This document shows, piece after piece, positions 18,557-27,458 of a stretch of 64,000 nt of DNA (the first letter of the stretch is position 1; each line of letters starts with the position of its first letter). Under the pieces are notes generated by a model. It saw only the letters and a program-made list of their open reading frames with translations. It made no database searches and had not been told where the DNA came from. Made by a program: the position numbers and the translations under genes. The DNA is from Paludibacteraceae bacterium (GTDB taxonomy: Bacteria > Bacteroidota > Bacteroidia > Bacteroidales > Paludibacteraceae): positions 62,001 to 126,000 of the forward strand of contig JARLGW010000011.1 of the NCBI GenBank assembly GCA_031292565.1, written 5' to 3'.

Positions 18557-21500
18557 ATGAGTATATATAAAAGTGCTGTAAACAAACCTATTACCACCGC
18601 GCTACTGTTTGTGGCGGTTATCATATTCGGTTTGTTTTCGTTTAGCAAGTTGCCTATCGATTTATATCCCGAAATGGAGATGCCGGCAATTACCGTGTTG
18701 ACTACCTACACGGGGGCAAACTCCGCGGATATAGAAACCAACGTGACTAAAAAAGTGGAAACGGCTTTGAGTGCGGTGCCCAATTTGAAAGAAATAACCT
18801 CCACCTCGCAAGACAATATGTCTATTGTAACCATCGAATTTGAATGGGGTTCGGATTTGACGGAGGCTACCAATAATATTCGAGACCGATTGGATCGGAT
18901 TATGGACGACTTGCCCGACGGTTGTACCCGGCCTGCAATTTATAAGTTCAACACCACGATGATGCCGATTTTGATGTATTCCATCACGGCAAATCAAAGT
19001 TATAAGGGATTGAAGAAACAGATTGACGAGCAAGTGGTGAATCCGCTTAACCGTATCAACGGGATAGGAACCATTTCTCTTTCGGGAGGACCTGAGCGGA
19101 CTATCTACGTGAATGCCGACCCTCAGAAACTGGATGCGTATAATTTAACCATCGAGCAAATAGGAAATGCTATTAAAGCGGAAAACCTCAATGTGCCTGC
19201 CGGAAGTGTGCGCATGGGTAAAGAGGATTATCAATTGCGTATAGAGGGTGAGTTCAAGCAAAGCGATTTGATGAACAACATCGTGGTGGGCAATTACAAT
19301 GGCAAATCTATCTTTTTGAGAGATGTGGCGGTTTTGAACGACACGTTGAAAGACGTTGCGTTGGAATCCAAGGTAAATGGCCGGCAAAGTATGTTCTTTT
19401 ACGTCACCAAGCAATCAGGGGCAAATACCGTGAAAGTGGCTAAAGACGTAAAAAAACAAATCAGTGAAATAAAAAAGAGCTTACCAAAAGACATTGAGTT
19501 TCACGAGGTGTTCGATTCCTCCGTGTTTATCCAGCACTCTATCAGCGGTTTGTCCGAGGCATTTTACTTTGCGTTGCTGTTCGTGGTATTTGTTATCCTG
19601 TTCTTCCTGGGCAGGTGGCGAGCCACGTTTATTGTAGTGCTCACCATCCCGGTTTCGCTTATCGTGGCGTTTATCTACTTGCAGATGACGGGTGGTTCGC
19701 TCAACGTAATATCACTGTCCTCCCTCTCCATAGCCATCGGTATGGTGGTAGATGATGCCATCGTGGTGCTCGAAAATATTACCAAGCATATAGAGCGAGG
19801 GAGCAGCCCCCGCGAAGCGGCTATTTATGCCACCAACGAGGTATGGCTTTCGGTAATAGTAAGTTCGATGGTGGTTATTGCCGTGTTCCTTCCGTTAACT
19901 ATGGTAGGCGGGCAAATGGGTATCCTGTTCAAGCAGCTTGGGTTCATCGTTTCGCTCACCATCACGGTTTCCACGGTTGCAGCTATTTCGCTTACCCCCA
20001 TGTTGTCGGCCAAATTATTGAAGCTCAAGCCAAAAAATGAAAAGAAGAATTGGCATCAAAAGCATATTGTATCCATGTTGGATAATATGGACGATAAATA
20101 CGGTAAGTTATTGCATTGGTGCTTAAACCATAAAAAGATTGTTATTGCTTCGGCAGCCGGAATATTTCTAACTTCGTTGCTGTTAATGTTTGGTATCGGT
20201 ACGGGTAATATACCCGAAGCCGACCAAGGTTCGATGACGGCTATGGTGGAAGTGCAACGCGGTACACGGGTGGAAGAAGCATCTAAAACCGCAAGAGCCA
20301 TTGAAGCTGATTTGAAAAAGACTTTTGGTGACAAAATGGAATACGTGGCTACCAGTGCTGGAGCCGATGATAAGGGTGGTTTTGACGCAATATTCAACAC
20401 CACGGGAACTAATATTATTAACTTCTCAGTGAAGGTGGTAAGCAAAACGGAGCGTAAAGAAACCATTGAGCAAATGGGCGATAAGTTCCGTGATATTTTG
20501 GATAAATACCCCGAAGTAATCAATTACACGGTAACCCCGAATGGAGGTATGATGAGTATGGAACAATCTAACACCGTGGATGTGGAAATATACGGGTACG
20601 ACTTTAATACAACCAACGCGTTAGCTCAGGAAATCAAGACGAAAATTTCCACCATTCAGGGAGCTCGTGATATTCAGATTAACCGAAAAGATGACAAGGC
20701 TGAGTTGCAAATTGATTTTGACAGGGAAAAATTAGCCCAGTTAGGATTGAACAGTGCAACGGTTTCAAATTGTGTGCGAAACCGTGTGGCAGGGCTTACC
20801 GCGAGTGAATTCCGCGAGGATGGCGACGAGTATGATATTATTGTTCGTTACGATGAATCGGGACGAAACTCTATATCGGCACTTGAGGACATTACCTTTA
20901 TGACTCCTGCCGGCAAAGAAGTGAAGCTCAAGGAAGTGGGTAAGGTAAAAGAACTATGGTTGCCACCCAACATATCCCACAAACGTAAAGAACGTATGGT
21001 AAAGGTTTCCGTTAAGTTTGGTAGTCAGGATCTAGGATCGTTGGCCACCGCTATCAAGGAAAAACTAAAAACGGTGAAAACTCCTCCCGATGTATTGATT
21101 TCTGTAGGTGGAGCTTATGAAGATCAGCAGGAATCGTTCTCCGACATCGGTTTGCTTATATTGCTTTCGCTTATGTTGGTGTTCATCGTGATGGCTTCGC
21201 AGTTCGAGTCGTTCACCAAGCCTTTTGTTATCATGTTCTCCATCCCGTTTGCCTTTTCGGGGGTTATGCTGGCATTGTTTATCACCCGTTCGCAGTTGGA
21301 CGTGATAGCGGCCTTGGGAGCCGTGATGCTGATTGGTATCGTGGTGAAAAATGGTATCGTGCTGGTGGACTTTATCAACTTGATGCGAGACCGTGATTTG
21401 GAATTGCACGAAGCAATTGCCGTTTCGGGTAGATCTCGTTTGCGTCCGGTATTGATGACAACCTGTACCACCATTCTCGGTATGTTGCCTATGGCATTAA

Positions 21501-21679
21501 GTACCAGTGAAGGTTCCGAAATATGGAAGCCGATGGCTATTGCCGTGATAGGGGGGCTTACCTTCTCCACGCTGGTAACCTTGCTTATTGTACCTACCAT
21601 GTACGCGGTGTTTGCCCGTCATGGCGAAAGAGACAAGCAGAAAAAAGTGAGAGCGCAATTTAAAAATCTCAATTCGTAG
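18557..21679 (+). CDS. RND multidrug-type efflux permease (HAE1/AcrB-like)
   Basis: Proton-driven inner membrane pump of the hydrophobe/amphiphile efflux family, 1040 residues, as usual for AcrB. The first membrane helix (PITTALLFVAVIIFGLFSF) is followed by a large periplasmic loop, six membrane helices with the charged SIAIGMVVDDAIVVLENI segment that carries the paired Asp of the proton relay, a second periplasmic loop and the last six helices (LLILLSLMLVFIVMASQFESF, GIVVKNGIVLVDFIN). The relay Lys counterpart is in the second half. Intact. The 54-base gap to the adaptor and the lack of terminators between the three genes indicate a single transcript. Confidence 0.96.
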   Translation: MSIYKSAVNKPITTALLFVAVIIFGLFSFSKLPIDLYPEMEMPAITVLTTYTGANSADIETNVTKKVETALSAVPNLKEITSTSQDNMSIVTIEFEWGSDLTEATNNIRDRLDRIMDDLPDGCTRPAIYKFNTTMMPILMYSITANQSYKGLKKQIDEQVVNPLNRINGIGTISLSGGPERTIYVNADPQKLDAYNLTIEQIGNAIKAENLNVPAGSVRMGKEDYQLRIEGEFKQSDLMNNIVVGNYNGKSIFLRDVAVLNDTLKDVALESKVNGRQSMFFYVTKQSGANTVKVAKDVKKQISEIKKSLPKDIEFHEVFDSSVFIQHSISGLSEAFYFALLFVVFVILFFLGRWRATFIVVLTIPVSLIVAFIYLQMTGGSLNVISLSSLSIAIGMVVDDAIVVLENITKHIERGSSPREAAIYATNEVWLSVIVSSMVVIAVFLPLTMVGGQMGILFKQLGFIVSLTITVSTVAAISLTPMLSAKLLKLKPKNEKKNWHQKHIVSMLDNMDDKYGKLLHWCLNHKKIVIASAAGIFLTSLLLMFGIGTGNIPEADQGSMTAMVEVQRGTRVEEASKTARAIEADLKKTFGDKMEYVATSAGADDKGGFDAIFNTTGTNIINFSVKVVSKTERKETIEQMGDKFRDILDKYPEVINYTVTPNGGMMSMEQSNTVDVEIYGYDFNTTNALAQEIKTKISTIQGARDIQINRKDDKAELQIDFDREKLAQLGLNSATVSNCVRNRVAGLTASEFREDGDEYDIIVRYDESGRNSISALEDITFMTPAGKEVKLKEVGKVKELWLPPNISHKRKERMVKVSVKFGSQDLGSLATAIKEKLKTVKTPPDVLISVGGAYEDQQESFSDIGLLILLSLMLVFIVMASQFESFTKPFVIMFSIPFAFSGVMLALFITRSQLDVIAALGAVMLIGIVVKNGIVLVDFINLMRDRDLELHEAIAVSGRSRLRPVLMTTCTTILGMLPMALSTSEGSEIWKPMAIAVIGGLTFSTLVTLLIVPTMYAVFARHGERDKQKKVRAQFKNLNS

Positions 21680-22060
21680 TTAATAGATAAATTATTGCTA
21701 AAGTGTTAGTAAGTGTTTGACATTCAAATTCAAAATTCGCAGGATTGATATTATTATAAAGAAACTTTCGACGAAGAACAGAAACTCTATAATAATGTCA
21801 ACCCTACGGGTTTATGAGATAAGATAATTTAACGAGAATTTGATATAAGGATATTGATAATTAATGTGTTTTTACCGTAGGCAATATATCTCAATAGAAA
21901 AGCAAAACGGAAAGAATCGATTCCACGTGAGGGGATAAATATATGTATTCTTTTGCGAGAAAAATGTTTCTTGTTGTGGCATTTTTTCTATTGAAATCAA
22001 TCTCTTACGGAGAATAATTATCTGTCTATTAGTTTTCAAATTTCACAATAAATATAAAAT
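21680..22060 (+). other. Folded intergenic spacer between RND pump and PG0541-family gene
   Basis: These 381 bases carry no supportable gene. Three inverted repeats are visible. TTGATATTATTATA (21745-21758) pairs with TATAATAATGTCAA (21788-21801) over 14 positions with one wobble. AACCC-TAC-GGGTT (21800-21812) follows at once. TCAATAGAAAA (21891-21901) pairs with TTTTCTATTGA (21984-21994) around about 80 bases that contain GCAAAA and TTTTGC. None has a T-run, so they are not standard terminators; they may be processing sites, a leader of the PG0541 gene, or a small RNA. Confidence 0.45.
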
Positions 22061-22354
22061 ATGAAAGTAGTTTTTATTGTATTTAATCAAACCAATACCG
22101 AGCGTGTTGAATACATATTTGATATACTGAATATCCGTGGTTATACCTGGTTTCAAGATGTAAAAGGGCGAGGCACAAAGGATGGTTTACCTCGGCAAGG
22201 TACTCATACTTGGCCCGAAATGAATTCTGCCGCTATGATAATTCTTCCCGAAGATCAAGTTCCCGCTTTATTGGAGAAAGTGAAAAAGATGGACGAGTTA
22301 AATCAGGAAATTGGTGTGAAGGCTTTCGTGTGGAATATAGAGCAGGTGGTTTAA
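22061..22354 (+). CDS. PG0541-family, PII-like transporter-associated protein
   Basis: A 97-residue protein of the PG0541 family, a small ferredoxin-like/PII-like fold found beside RND pumps in Bacteroidota. The sequence reads MKVVFIVFNQTNTERV, GYTWFQDVKGRGTKDG, and a C-terminal IGVKAFVWNIEQVV strand; the beta-alpha-beta spacing and the central loop fit the PII superfamily. By analogy it may bind a small ligand and modulate the pump, but that is inference. It has no signal peptide and is cytoplasmic. It is separated from the pump gene by a 381-base folded spacer, so expression may be partly independent of the pump. It converges with tsaC. Confidence 0.85.
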   Translation: MKVVFIVFNQTNTERVEYIFDILNIRGYTWFQDVKGRGTKDGLPRQGTHTWPEMNSAAMIILPEDQVPALLEKVKKMDELNQEIGVKAFVWNIEQVV

Positions 22355-22389
22355 CACCGTATAAACAAGTGAAGTAGTAGTTTGATGGC

Positions 22390-22998
22390 TTATATCAAAA
22401 TGCCTTTGCCTTGCCGAATGATTTGATAATCGTCGGAAGTGCAATCTACTACCGTGGAAGGTGCTAGTTCGCCATAGCCACCGTCAATTACCATATCTAC
22501 CGTTTCTTCAAACTTTTCGTGGATAAGCTCCGGGTCGGTAATGTATTCCGAAATAGGATTGTTGGCGTCTTTTACCGAAGTGGATAATATTGGGTTCCCC
22601 AGTTCTTTTACAATGGCTCTTATAATGCTATTGTCGGGCACCCGGATACCTATTGTTTTTTTCTCTTTGAAGAGTTTTGGTAAATGATGGTTGCCTTCCA
22701 ATATAAACGTGAAAGCTCCCGGCAAATTCCGTTTCATCAGCTTAAACGTATTGTTGCTCACTTTCGCGAACTCGCTGATGTGGCTCAAGTCGTAGCAAAT
22801 AAAAGAAAGGTTTACTTTTTTAGGGTCGATGTTTTTTAATTTGCAGATCGTTTCCACCCCCTTGGTATTAAAAATATCGCATCCTAACCCGTAAATAGTA
22901 TCCGTGGGATAGATAATCAATCCACCATTGCGAAGCGTTTCCACCACTTTCGTAATTTCTTTGGGATTAGGATTTTCGGGATAGATTTTTAATAACAT
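22390..22998 (-). CDS. L-threonylcarbamoyladenylate synthase (Sua5/YciO/YrdC)
   Basis: Makes threonylcarbamoyl-AMP for the t6A37 modification of tRNAs that read ANN codons. The 202 residues form one YrdC domain: GGLIIYPTDTIYGLGCDIF near residue 30, KKVNLSFICYDL, PGAFTFILEG and the basic TIGIRVPD motif. A short C-terminal extension is present but not the full Sua5 domain, so it is closer to the YciO/TsaC size class; YciO-type paralogs may have a different role. The highly conserved KRxxxxP start of the middle block is somewhat divergent here (KKVNLSF), which keeps YciO as an alternative. It lies downstream of fabI, with a terminator between them. Confidence 0.85.
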   Translation of the reverse strand: MLLKIYPENPNPKEITKVVETLRNGGLIIYPTDTIYGLGCDIFNTKGVETICKLKNIDPKKVNLSFICYDLSHISEFAKVSNNTFKLMKRNLPGAFTFILEGNHHLPKLFKEKKTIGIRVPDNSIIRAIVKELGNPILSTSVKDANNPISEYITDPELIHEKFEETVDMVIDGGYGELAPSTVVDCTSDDYQIIRQGKGILI

Positions 22999-23013
22999 GA
23001 TATTTTAATAGTA

Positions 23014-23050
23014 GAAAAACGGTCGATGAAATATTATTCATCGACCGTTA
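23014..23050 (-). terminator. Intrinsic terminator after fabI
   Basis: Perfect 12-bp stem ACGGTCGATGAA with TTCATCGACCGT around six bases, followed on the minus strand by TTTTTC. It begins 10 bases after the fabI stop and separates it from the next gene. Confidence 0.88.
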
Positions 23051-23057
23051 CAATTTT

Positions 23058-23915
23058 TTATCCGTAAATTATATTACCGTTTTCGTCTTTAAATTCATCC
23101 ATTCCTTTTTCGTATTGGTTCATCGCTCTCAGGCTCATACCCATACTGGAGAATCCTCCATCGTGGAAAAGGTTTTGCATGGTTACTTTTTTAGTCAGGT
23201 CGGAAAACATTACGATACAATAGTTCGCACATTCCTCGGCATTAGCATTACCAAGTGGCGACATCTTGTTAGAGAAATCAAATAAGTTTTCCATTCCTTT
23301 CACACCGCTACCGGCAGTAGTCATGGTTGGCGATTGGGAAATAGTATTTACACGCACTCCTTTTTCTCTACCATAAATATATCCGAAACTGCGAGCTATT
23401 GATTCCAACAACGATTTGGCATCAGCCATATCATTATAACCAAAAAAAGTGCGTTGAGCAGCTACATACGATAGTGCAAGAATAGAACCGCCATCAGAGA
23501 TAGCATCCATTTTTTTAGCTACTTGTATCATCTTGTGGAAAGAAATGGCAGATACATCCAAGGTTGTACTAAGCATGCTATAGTCCAAATCATCATACGT
23601 GCGTTTTTTACGTACGTTGGGCGACATTCCGATAGAATGCAACACGAAATCAATTTTTCCACCTAATATTTCTTGCGATTTTTCAAATACGGTTTGAAGA
23701 TCTTCCACACTTGTGGCATCAGCTGGAATGATTTCGGCATTAAGTTTTTCACCTAGTTCGTTGGTGGTTCCCATCCTAACAGCAATAGGTGTGTTTGTTA
23801 AGGTGATTGTTGCACCTTCTTCAACAGCACGTTCGGCTACTTTCCAGGCAATGGACATGTTATTAAGGGCTCCGAAAATGATCCCTCTTTTTCCTTGTAA
23901 TAAATTATTTCCCAT
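23058..23915 (-). CDS. fabI: Enoyl-ACP reductase FabI
   Basis: NADH-dependent reduction of trans-2-enoyl-ACP, the last step of each fatty acid elongation round, and the target of triclosan-type inhibitors in other species. The 285-residue protein shows the FabI cofactor motif GALNNMSIAW, the LHSIGM segment, and the active-site Tyr-x6-Lys as YNDMADAK. SQSPTMTTAGSGV is the flexible substrate loop. The C-terminus carries a short extension of acidic residues beyond E. coli FabI (262), as is common in Bacteroidota. It has its own promoter (23938-23945) and terminator and is monocistronic. Secure call. Confidence 0.96.
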   Translation of the reverse strand: MGNNLLQGKRGIIFGALNNMSIAWKVAERAVEEGATITLTNTPIAVRMGTTNELGEKLNAEIIPADATSVEDLQTVFEKSQEILGGKIDFVLHSIGMSPNVRKKRTYDDLDYSMLSTTLDVSAISFHKMIQVAKKMDAISDGGSILALSYVAAQRTFFGYNDMADAKSLLESIARSFGYIYGREKGVRVNTISQSPTMTTAGSGVKGMENLFDFSNKMSPLGNANAEECANYCIVMFSDLTKKVTMQNLFHDGGFSSMGMSLRAMNQYEKGMDEFKDENGNIIYG

Positions 23916-23937
23916 AAAGTGTATTTTAAAAACGGCA

Positions 23938-23945
23938 CAAATTTA
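23938..23945 (-). promoter_or_regulatory. -7 promoter element for fabI
   Basis: TAAATTTG on the minus strand, 23 bases upstream of the fabI ATG, leaving a leader of about 17 bases. Confidence 0.65.
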
Positions 23946-24048
23946 ATAAAAATGTGCGATTTTATACGTGAATTCTTCGTTTATTAATTAAAATTATGCT
24001 AATTCTCTGTTCTAAAACTCAAGTAAAGACATTGGTTTCGTGCATTTT

Positions 24049-24531
24049 CTACTCTACACCCAACGTTGTTCTGTAAAATTTAAACGTGTTATTGTCCTGT
24101 ATAAACCAATATTTTTCTTCGTAAGTTTTCGTTGTGGTGTCGGAGCTTGGTGACATGTGTTTATAGCAATAGAAAAAAGTATCGTCTTCGAAGGAATATC
24201 CCAACCAAATGTAGGAATATTCTTTTTCAATCATAATGGCATCAAAGCGTACAAATTCCATCTCAGGTCTGTAAGCAGGATACACGCCGGCATGATTATC
24301 CTTTATGTCTTCTATTGAGGCATCGCTGTTGAAATAAATTCCTTCGGCATCGAATGGCAACTGTGTGTGGCTGAAAAGGAATTTGGCATCGTTGTTTTTA
24401 AGTGCGTTTTTGAACAACGTCCAAAAGTTCAAAAATTCCTGTTTATGCGGAATCTTTTGCGCCGACCCGTTCAAGCTAACGCAAATGAGCATACAGAACA
24501 AGAAGTTGCGAACAGAAAATATTCCTTTCAT
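24049..24531 (-). CDS. Exported protein, function unknown
   Basis: A 160-residue product I do not recognise. Residues 1-25 form a signal peptide ending at GSAQ. The mature part is rich in aromatic residues and acidic patches, with a YWFIQDNNTFKFYRTTLGVE end, and has no lipobox or later membrane segment; its alternating strand pattern and size would suit a compact alpha+beta (NTF2-like) fold, but that is only a guess. It starts 15 bases after the aroE stop and is the last gene of the operon TPR-dedA-aroE. The linkage to aroE may be only positional. Confidence 0.7.
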   Translation of the reverse strand: MKGIFSVRNFLFCMLICVSLNGSAQKIPHKQEFLNFWTLFKNALKNNDAKFLFSHTQLPFDAEGIYFNSDASIEDIKDNHAGVYPAYRPEMEFVRFDAIMIEKEYSYIWLGYSFEDDTFFYCYKHMSPSSDTTTKTYEEKYWFIQDNNTFKFYRTTLGVE

Positions 24532-24546
24532 AATGATACCTTTTTA

Positions 24547-25281
24547 TTAAGCATTCCAAATTGCCCAAGCAGCTTTTGCTTGCCCGTAAAGCATATCCAA
24601 TCCGTTTTTTATAGCAGCACCTTGCTTTTCGCCGTTTGCTAAAAACACCGTTTTGGCTGGGTTGTAAACCAAGTCGTATAGCAAATGTTGCTTGCCGATG
24701 TATTGGTATGGAATGTCCGGGCAGCTATCTACCGGATACATGCCAAGCGGCGTGGAGTTGATAATAATAGGCGTACTCTCCATTATTTCCCGCGTGAGGT
24801 CTTCGTAAGTATATTGGCCTTCCTTTTTAGTTCTTGACACAAAGGTAAAAGGTATGTTATTCTTCCTCAAGATGTAGGCAACGGCTTTTGATGCTCCACC
24901 GGTGCCAAGCACTAAGGCTTTGGTGTGGTGCGCTTGCAGCAAAGGAAGTAAGGAATTCTCAAAGCCGATGGCATCGGTGTTGTACCCTTTGGTTTTTTGA
25001 TTGCCGTTTTCACGTTTGAATTGAATCACGTTTACGGCTCCAATTTCGCTTGCCGTTTCATCCAACCCGTCCAAGTATTTCATCACCGCTTGTTTGTAGG
25101 GAATGGTTACATTCATGCCGCTGAAACTTTTTTCAGTTATTAGGCTTGGAAATAACTCTATGTTTTCAAGTGGAAATAAATCGTATCGAGCGTCGATCTT
25201 TTCGGCCTCGAATTTTTCATTGAAATGATTTCTGGAGAACGAACTGCTTAACGGAAAGCCTATAATGCCAAATTGTTTCAT
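24547..25281 (-). CDS. aroE: Shikimate dehydrogenase
   Basis: NADPH-dependent reduction of 3-dehydroshikimate in the chorismate pathway; 244 residues, slightly short but within the Bacteroidota range. Seen are the substrate motif GIIGFPLSSSFSRNHFN, NVTIPYK with the catalytic Lys, the NTDAIGFENSL Asp, and the nucleotide-binding LGTGGASKAVAY. The end, GLDMLYGQAKAAWAIW, is the family's C-terminal helix. It begins 6 bases after the DedA stop, so the two are translationally close. Secure call. Confidence 0.95.
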   Translation of the reverse strand: MKQFGIIGFPLSSSFSRNHFNEKFEAEKIDARYDLFPLENIELFPSLITEKSFSGMNVTIPYKQAVMKYLDGLDETASEIGAVNVIQFKRENGNQKTKGYNTDAIGFENSLLPLLQAHHTKALVLGTGGASKAVAYILRKNNIPFTFVSRTKKEGQYTYEDLTREIMESTPIIINSTPLGMYPVDSCPDIPYQYIGKQHLLYDLVYNPAKTVFLANGEKQGAAIKNGLDMLYGQAKAAWAIWNA

Positions 25282-25287
25282 GGTATG

Positions 25288-25950
25288 TTACTTGTTTAAC
25301 GCGTTTTTCTTTTTTCTTTTTTTCAAGACAAGATAAATTACAAAAATCAAACCAAGAGCAATCGTTATGTATGAAATTTCGTGATTATATTCCACTACTT
25401 TGGCCGTTAATTCAGTTACCGTTTTAACTTCAGGAAACAGACGTGCAATGAAGAAACCTAAAAGGGCTAACACTGTGTTCCAAATAGCGGAACCCATAAA
25501 CGTGAATAGAACAAATTTTTTAAGATTCATTTTTGCCAACCCCGCGGGGATGGATATAAGATGACGGATACCAGGTACCAAGCGTCCGATAAACGTGGAT
25601 GTATTCCCGTTTTCGCGAAAATAATCCTCGGCATGTTCCAGCTTGGCTTTATTGATAAAAAACAGTTTAGCTACTTTGGTTTCCACCAGGCTATATATAA
25701 TTTTTCGTCCTAGGTAAATAGACAGGGTGTAGTTGATTAAAGCACCGAGCGTGCAACCAATGGCTGAAAATAAAACGATGAGAACGATATTCATGTTGCT
25801 CGCACCTTGTGCCGCCATCCATGCTGCGGGTGGAATTACCAACTCGCTGGGTAGAGGGATGAATGTGCTTTCAATAGCCATTAGAATAATGATAGTAAGA
25901 TAATTCATGTTCGACATATACCAGTCGATGATGGTAGTGAAGATGTGCAT
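25288..25950 (-). CDS. DedA-family membrane protein
   Basis: Integral membrane protein of the DedA (SNARE-associated, PF09335) family, 220 residues. Some members act as flippases that recycle undecaprenyl phosphate or phosphatidylethanolamine. The family block is clear: an early ESTFIPLPSELVIPPAAW, then STFIGRLVPGIRHLISIPAG with the conserved Arg residues, and a membrane-buried GSAIWNTVLALLGF. Several hydrophobic helices end in a lysine-rich tail (KKRKKKNAL). Its ATG follows directly on the TPR stop codon and it ends 6 bases before aroE, so it is tightly coupled in the operon. Substrate not predictable. Confidence 0.93.
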   Translation of the reverse strand: MHIFTTIIDWYMSNMNYLTIIILMAIESTFIPLPSELVIPPAAWMAAQGASNMNIVLIVLFSAIGCTLGALINYTLSIYLGRKIIYSLVETKVAKLFFINKAKLEHAEDYFRENGNTSTFIGRLVPGIRHLISIPAGLAKMNLKKFVLFTFMGSAIWNTVLALLGFFIARLFPEVKTVTELTAKVVEYNHEISYITIALGLIFVIYLVLKKRKKKNALNK

Positions 25951-27330
25951 TTATTTTTTATTGTTTAAGTAGTTTTCAAAGCTGGGTATGGCTTCCGGGC
26001 ATATTTCAAAAAACATATTCGTGGCATCCGAACTACGTTTTATGGCTTCTTCCAAAAAGAGGAGCGATTGATCTACATCGTTTAATTTGAAATAGATAAT
26101 GGATAGAAATAAGTCTATATTTTCAGTTTCGGAATTTAATTCGTATGCTTTTAAGTAAGAGCTCAACGCTTCGGGATAATTATTTTGTTCAAAATATACA
26201 TTGGCTAGAGCAACCCACGTGTCGGGCTGATCGTTTTCAATGTTGAGTGATGCGCGATAGGACTCTATGGCCTCTTCATTTTGATTTAAGTTGACGTAAG
26301 CTTCAGCCAGGTACACCCATGCTTCGCTGGAATCGGGATCGATTTCCAACGCTTTTTTTGAGTAGGTGATGCTTTTGTCAAACTCTTCTTTTTCCAATAG
26401 GCAAATAGCAATGCCTGTCCATCCTTCCGTGTTGGTTTCGTCAAGTTCAATAGCTTCTTGATAGGTGTTTATGGCCTTATCAAATTGTTCCATTTTTTCA
26501 TAACACTCGCCAATATAAACTAGGGCATTGCTTTTATATTCGGTCATCCCGGAATAAACGAGGTAGCTGTCGATGGCGTTTTCGTATTGTTCCAACTGGA
26601 AAAACGAATGCCCTTTTTGCAGCCACGCGGTGCTGTCTTTCTCGTTGATTATGGTAGTATAGTCATAAGCCTCTACCGCTTTTTGATATTGGTTAAGCAA
26701 GAAATATACCTGCCCCAGATTGAACCAGGTTTCGCTGGAGTAGGGGCGTATGTCAAGAATTTTGTTATGCGTTTCAATGCTTTCCTCAAATTGGCCGGTT
26801 TGCTCGTAGCAGTAGGCCAGCTCGAATAATATATCGATGTTTGCAGGGTTAAAGCTAATGCCTTCGCGCAAATATTTTAAGCTTCGTTCGAACGACTGCG
26901 CGCTGATGTATATGTAAGCTATATCCAAACAAATGGAATCGAAATCGGGGTCGTTTTGTTGCAACACTTTGGCAAACAGATTGTCGGCTTCCTCAAATCT
27001 GTTGAGTGAAACCAAAATATCACCTTTCAACAAGATGGTATCCATGTCGTTTGCATCCGCATTGTGATTTAAAATTTGGAGTGCTTTTTCTTTATTCCCC
27101 ATGGCGGAATAAATTTTCGCCCGTTTATTTTGTAAAGCCATGCTGTCGGGATGCAATTGCAAGCCAAACTCAATGGCGCGCGAAGATTCTTTCGTGCGGC
27201 CTTTCCACAAATAGTAGTCAGCTATTTGCTCAAATTCCTCTACATCAAAATAGCCATTTTGATTTGTAGATATATATTGCTCGTAGCGTTGCAATATATT
27301 ATCGAAATTTTCTTCAGCAGGCATATACAT
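25951..27330 (-). CDS. Tetratricopeptide repeat protein
   Basis: A cytoplasmic scaffold of about 459 residues composed almost entirely of TPR units (at least ten, each about 34 residues, with the W-LG-Y-A-P pattern, for example SETWFNLGQVYFLLNQYQKA). The open frame reaches 27450, but a perfect promoter box at 27348-27355 lies inside it; I place the start at ATG 27330, with 27324 as an equally good alternative. No signal peptide follows from that start. TPR proteins bind peptides or other proteins; the partner is unknown. It is the first gene of an operon with dedA, aroE and an exported protein, and its stop codon abuts the dedA start. Confidence 0.9.
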   Translation of the reverse strand: MYMPAEENFDNILQRYEQYISTNQNGYFDVEEFEQIADYYLWKGRTKESSRAIEFGLQLHPDSMALQNKRAKIYSAMGNKEKALQILNHNADANDMDTILLKGDILVSLNRFEEADNLFAKVLQQNDPDFDSICLDIAYIYISAQSFERSLKYLREGISFNPANIDILFELAYCYEQTGQFEESIETHNKILDIRPYSSETWFNLGQVYFLLNQYQKAVEAYDYTTIINEKDSTAWLQKGHSFFQLEQYENAIDSYLVYSGMTEYKSNALVYIGECYEKMEQFDKAINTYQEAIELDETNTEGWTGIAICLLEKEEFDKSITYSKKALEIDPDSSEAWVYLAEAYVNLNQNEEAIESYRASLNIENDQPDTWVALANVYFEQNNYPEALSSYLKAYELNSETENIDLFLSIIYFKLNDVDQSLLFLEEAIKRSSDATNMFFEICPEAIPSFENYLNNKK

Positions 27331-27347
27331 GACTTCTTTTATTTTTA

Positions 27348-27355
27348 CAAAATTA
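27348..27355 (-). promoter_or_regulatory. -7 promoter element for the TPR-dedA-aroE operon
   Basis: TAATTTTG on the minus strand, 18 bases upstream of ATG 27330. It sets the operon's start and rules out the longer open frame. Confidence 0.65.
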
Positions 27356-27424
27356 ACGGAAAAAGCTTGAATAAAAGTGTATTCGGTGTAAATTTTATCA
27401 ACAATTAAGTAAAATGGATACAAA

Positions 27425-27454
27425 AAAAATGCCCCGATTTCTCGGAGCATTTTG
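27425..27454 (-). terminator. Intrinsic terminator after glnS
   Basis: AAAATGCTCCGA pairs with TCGGGGCATTTT (minus strand, one mismatch), followed by a T-run. It lies 5 bases after the glnS stop and ends the lipid A gene run. Confidence 0.85.
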
Positions 27455-27458
27455 AATT

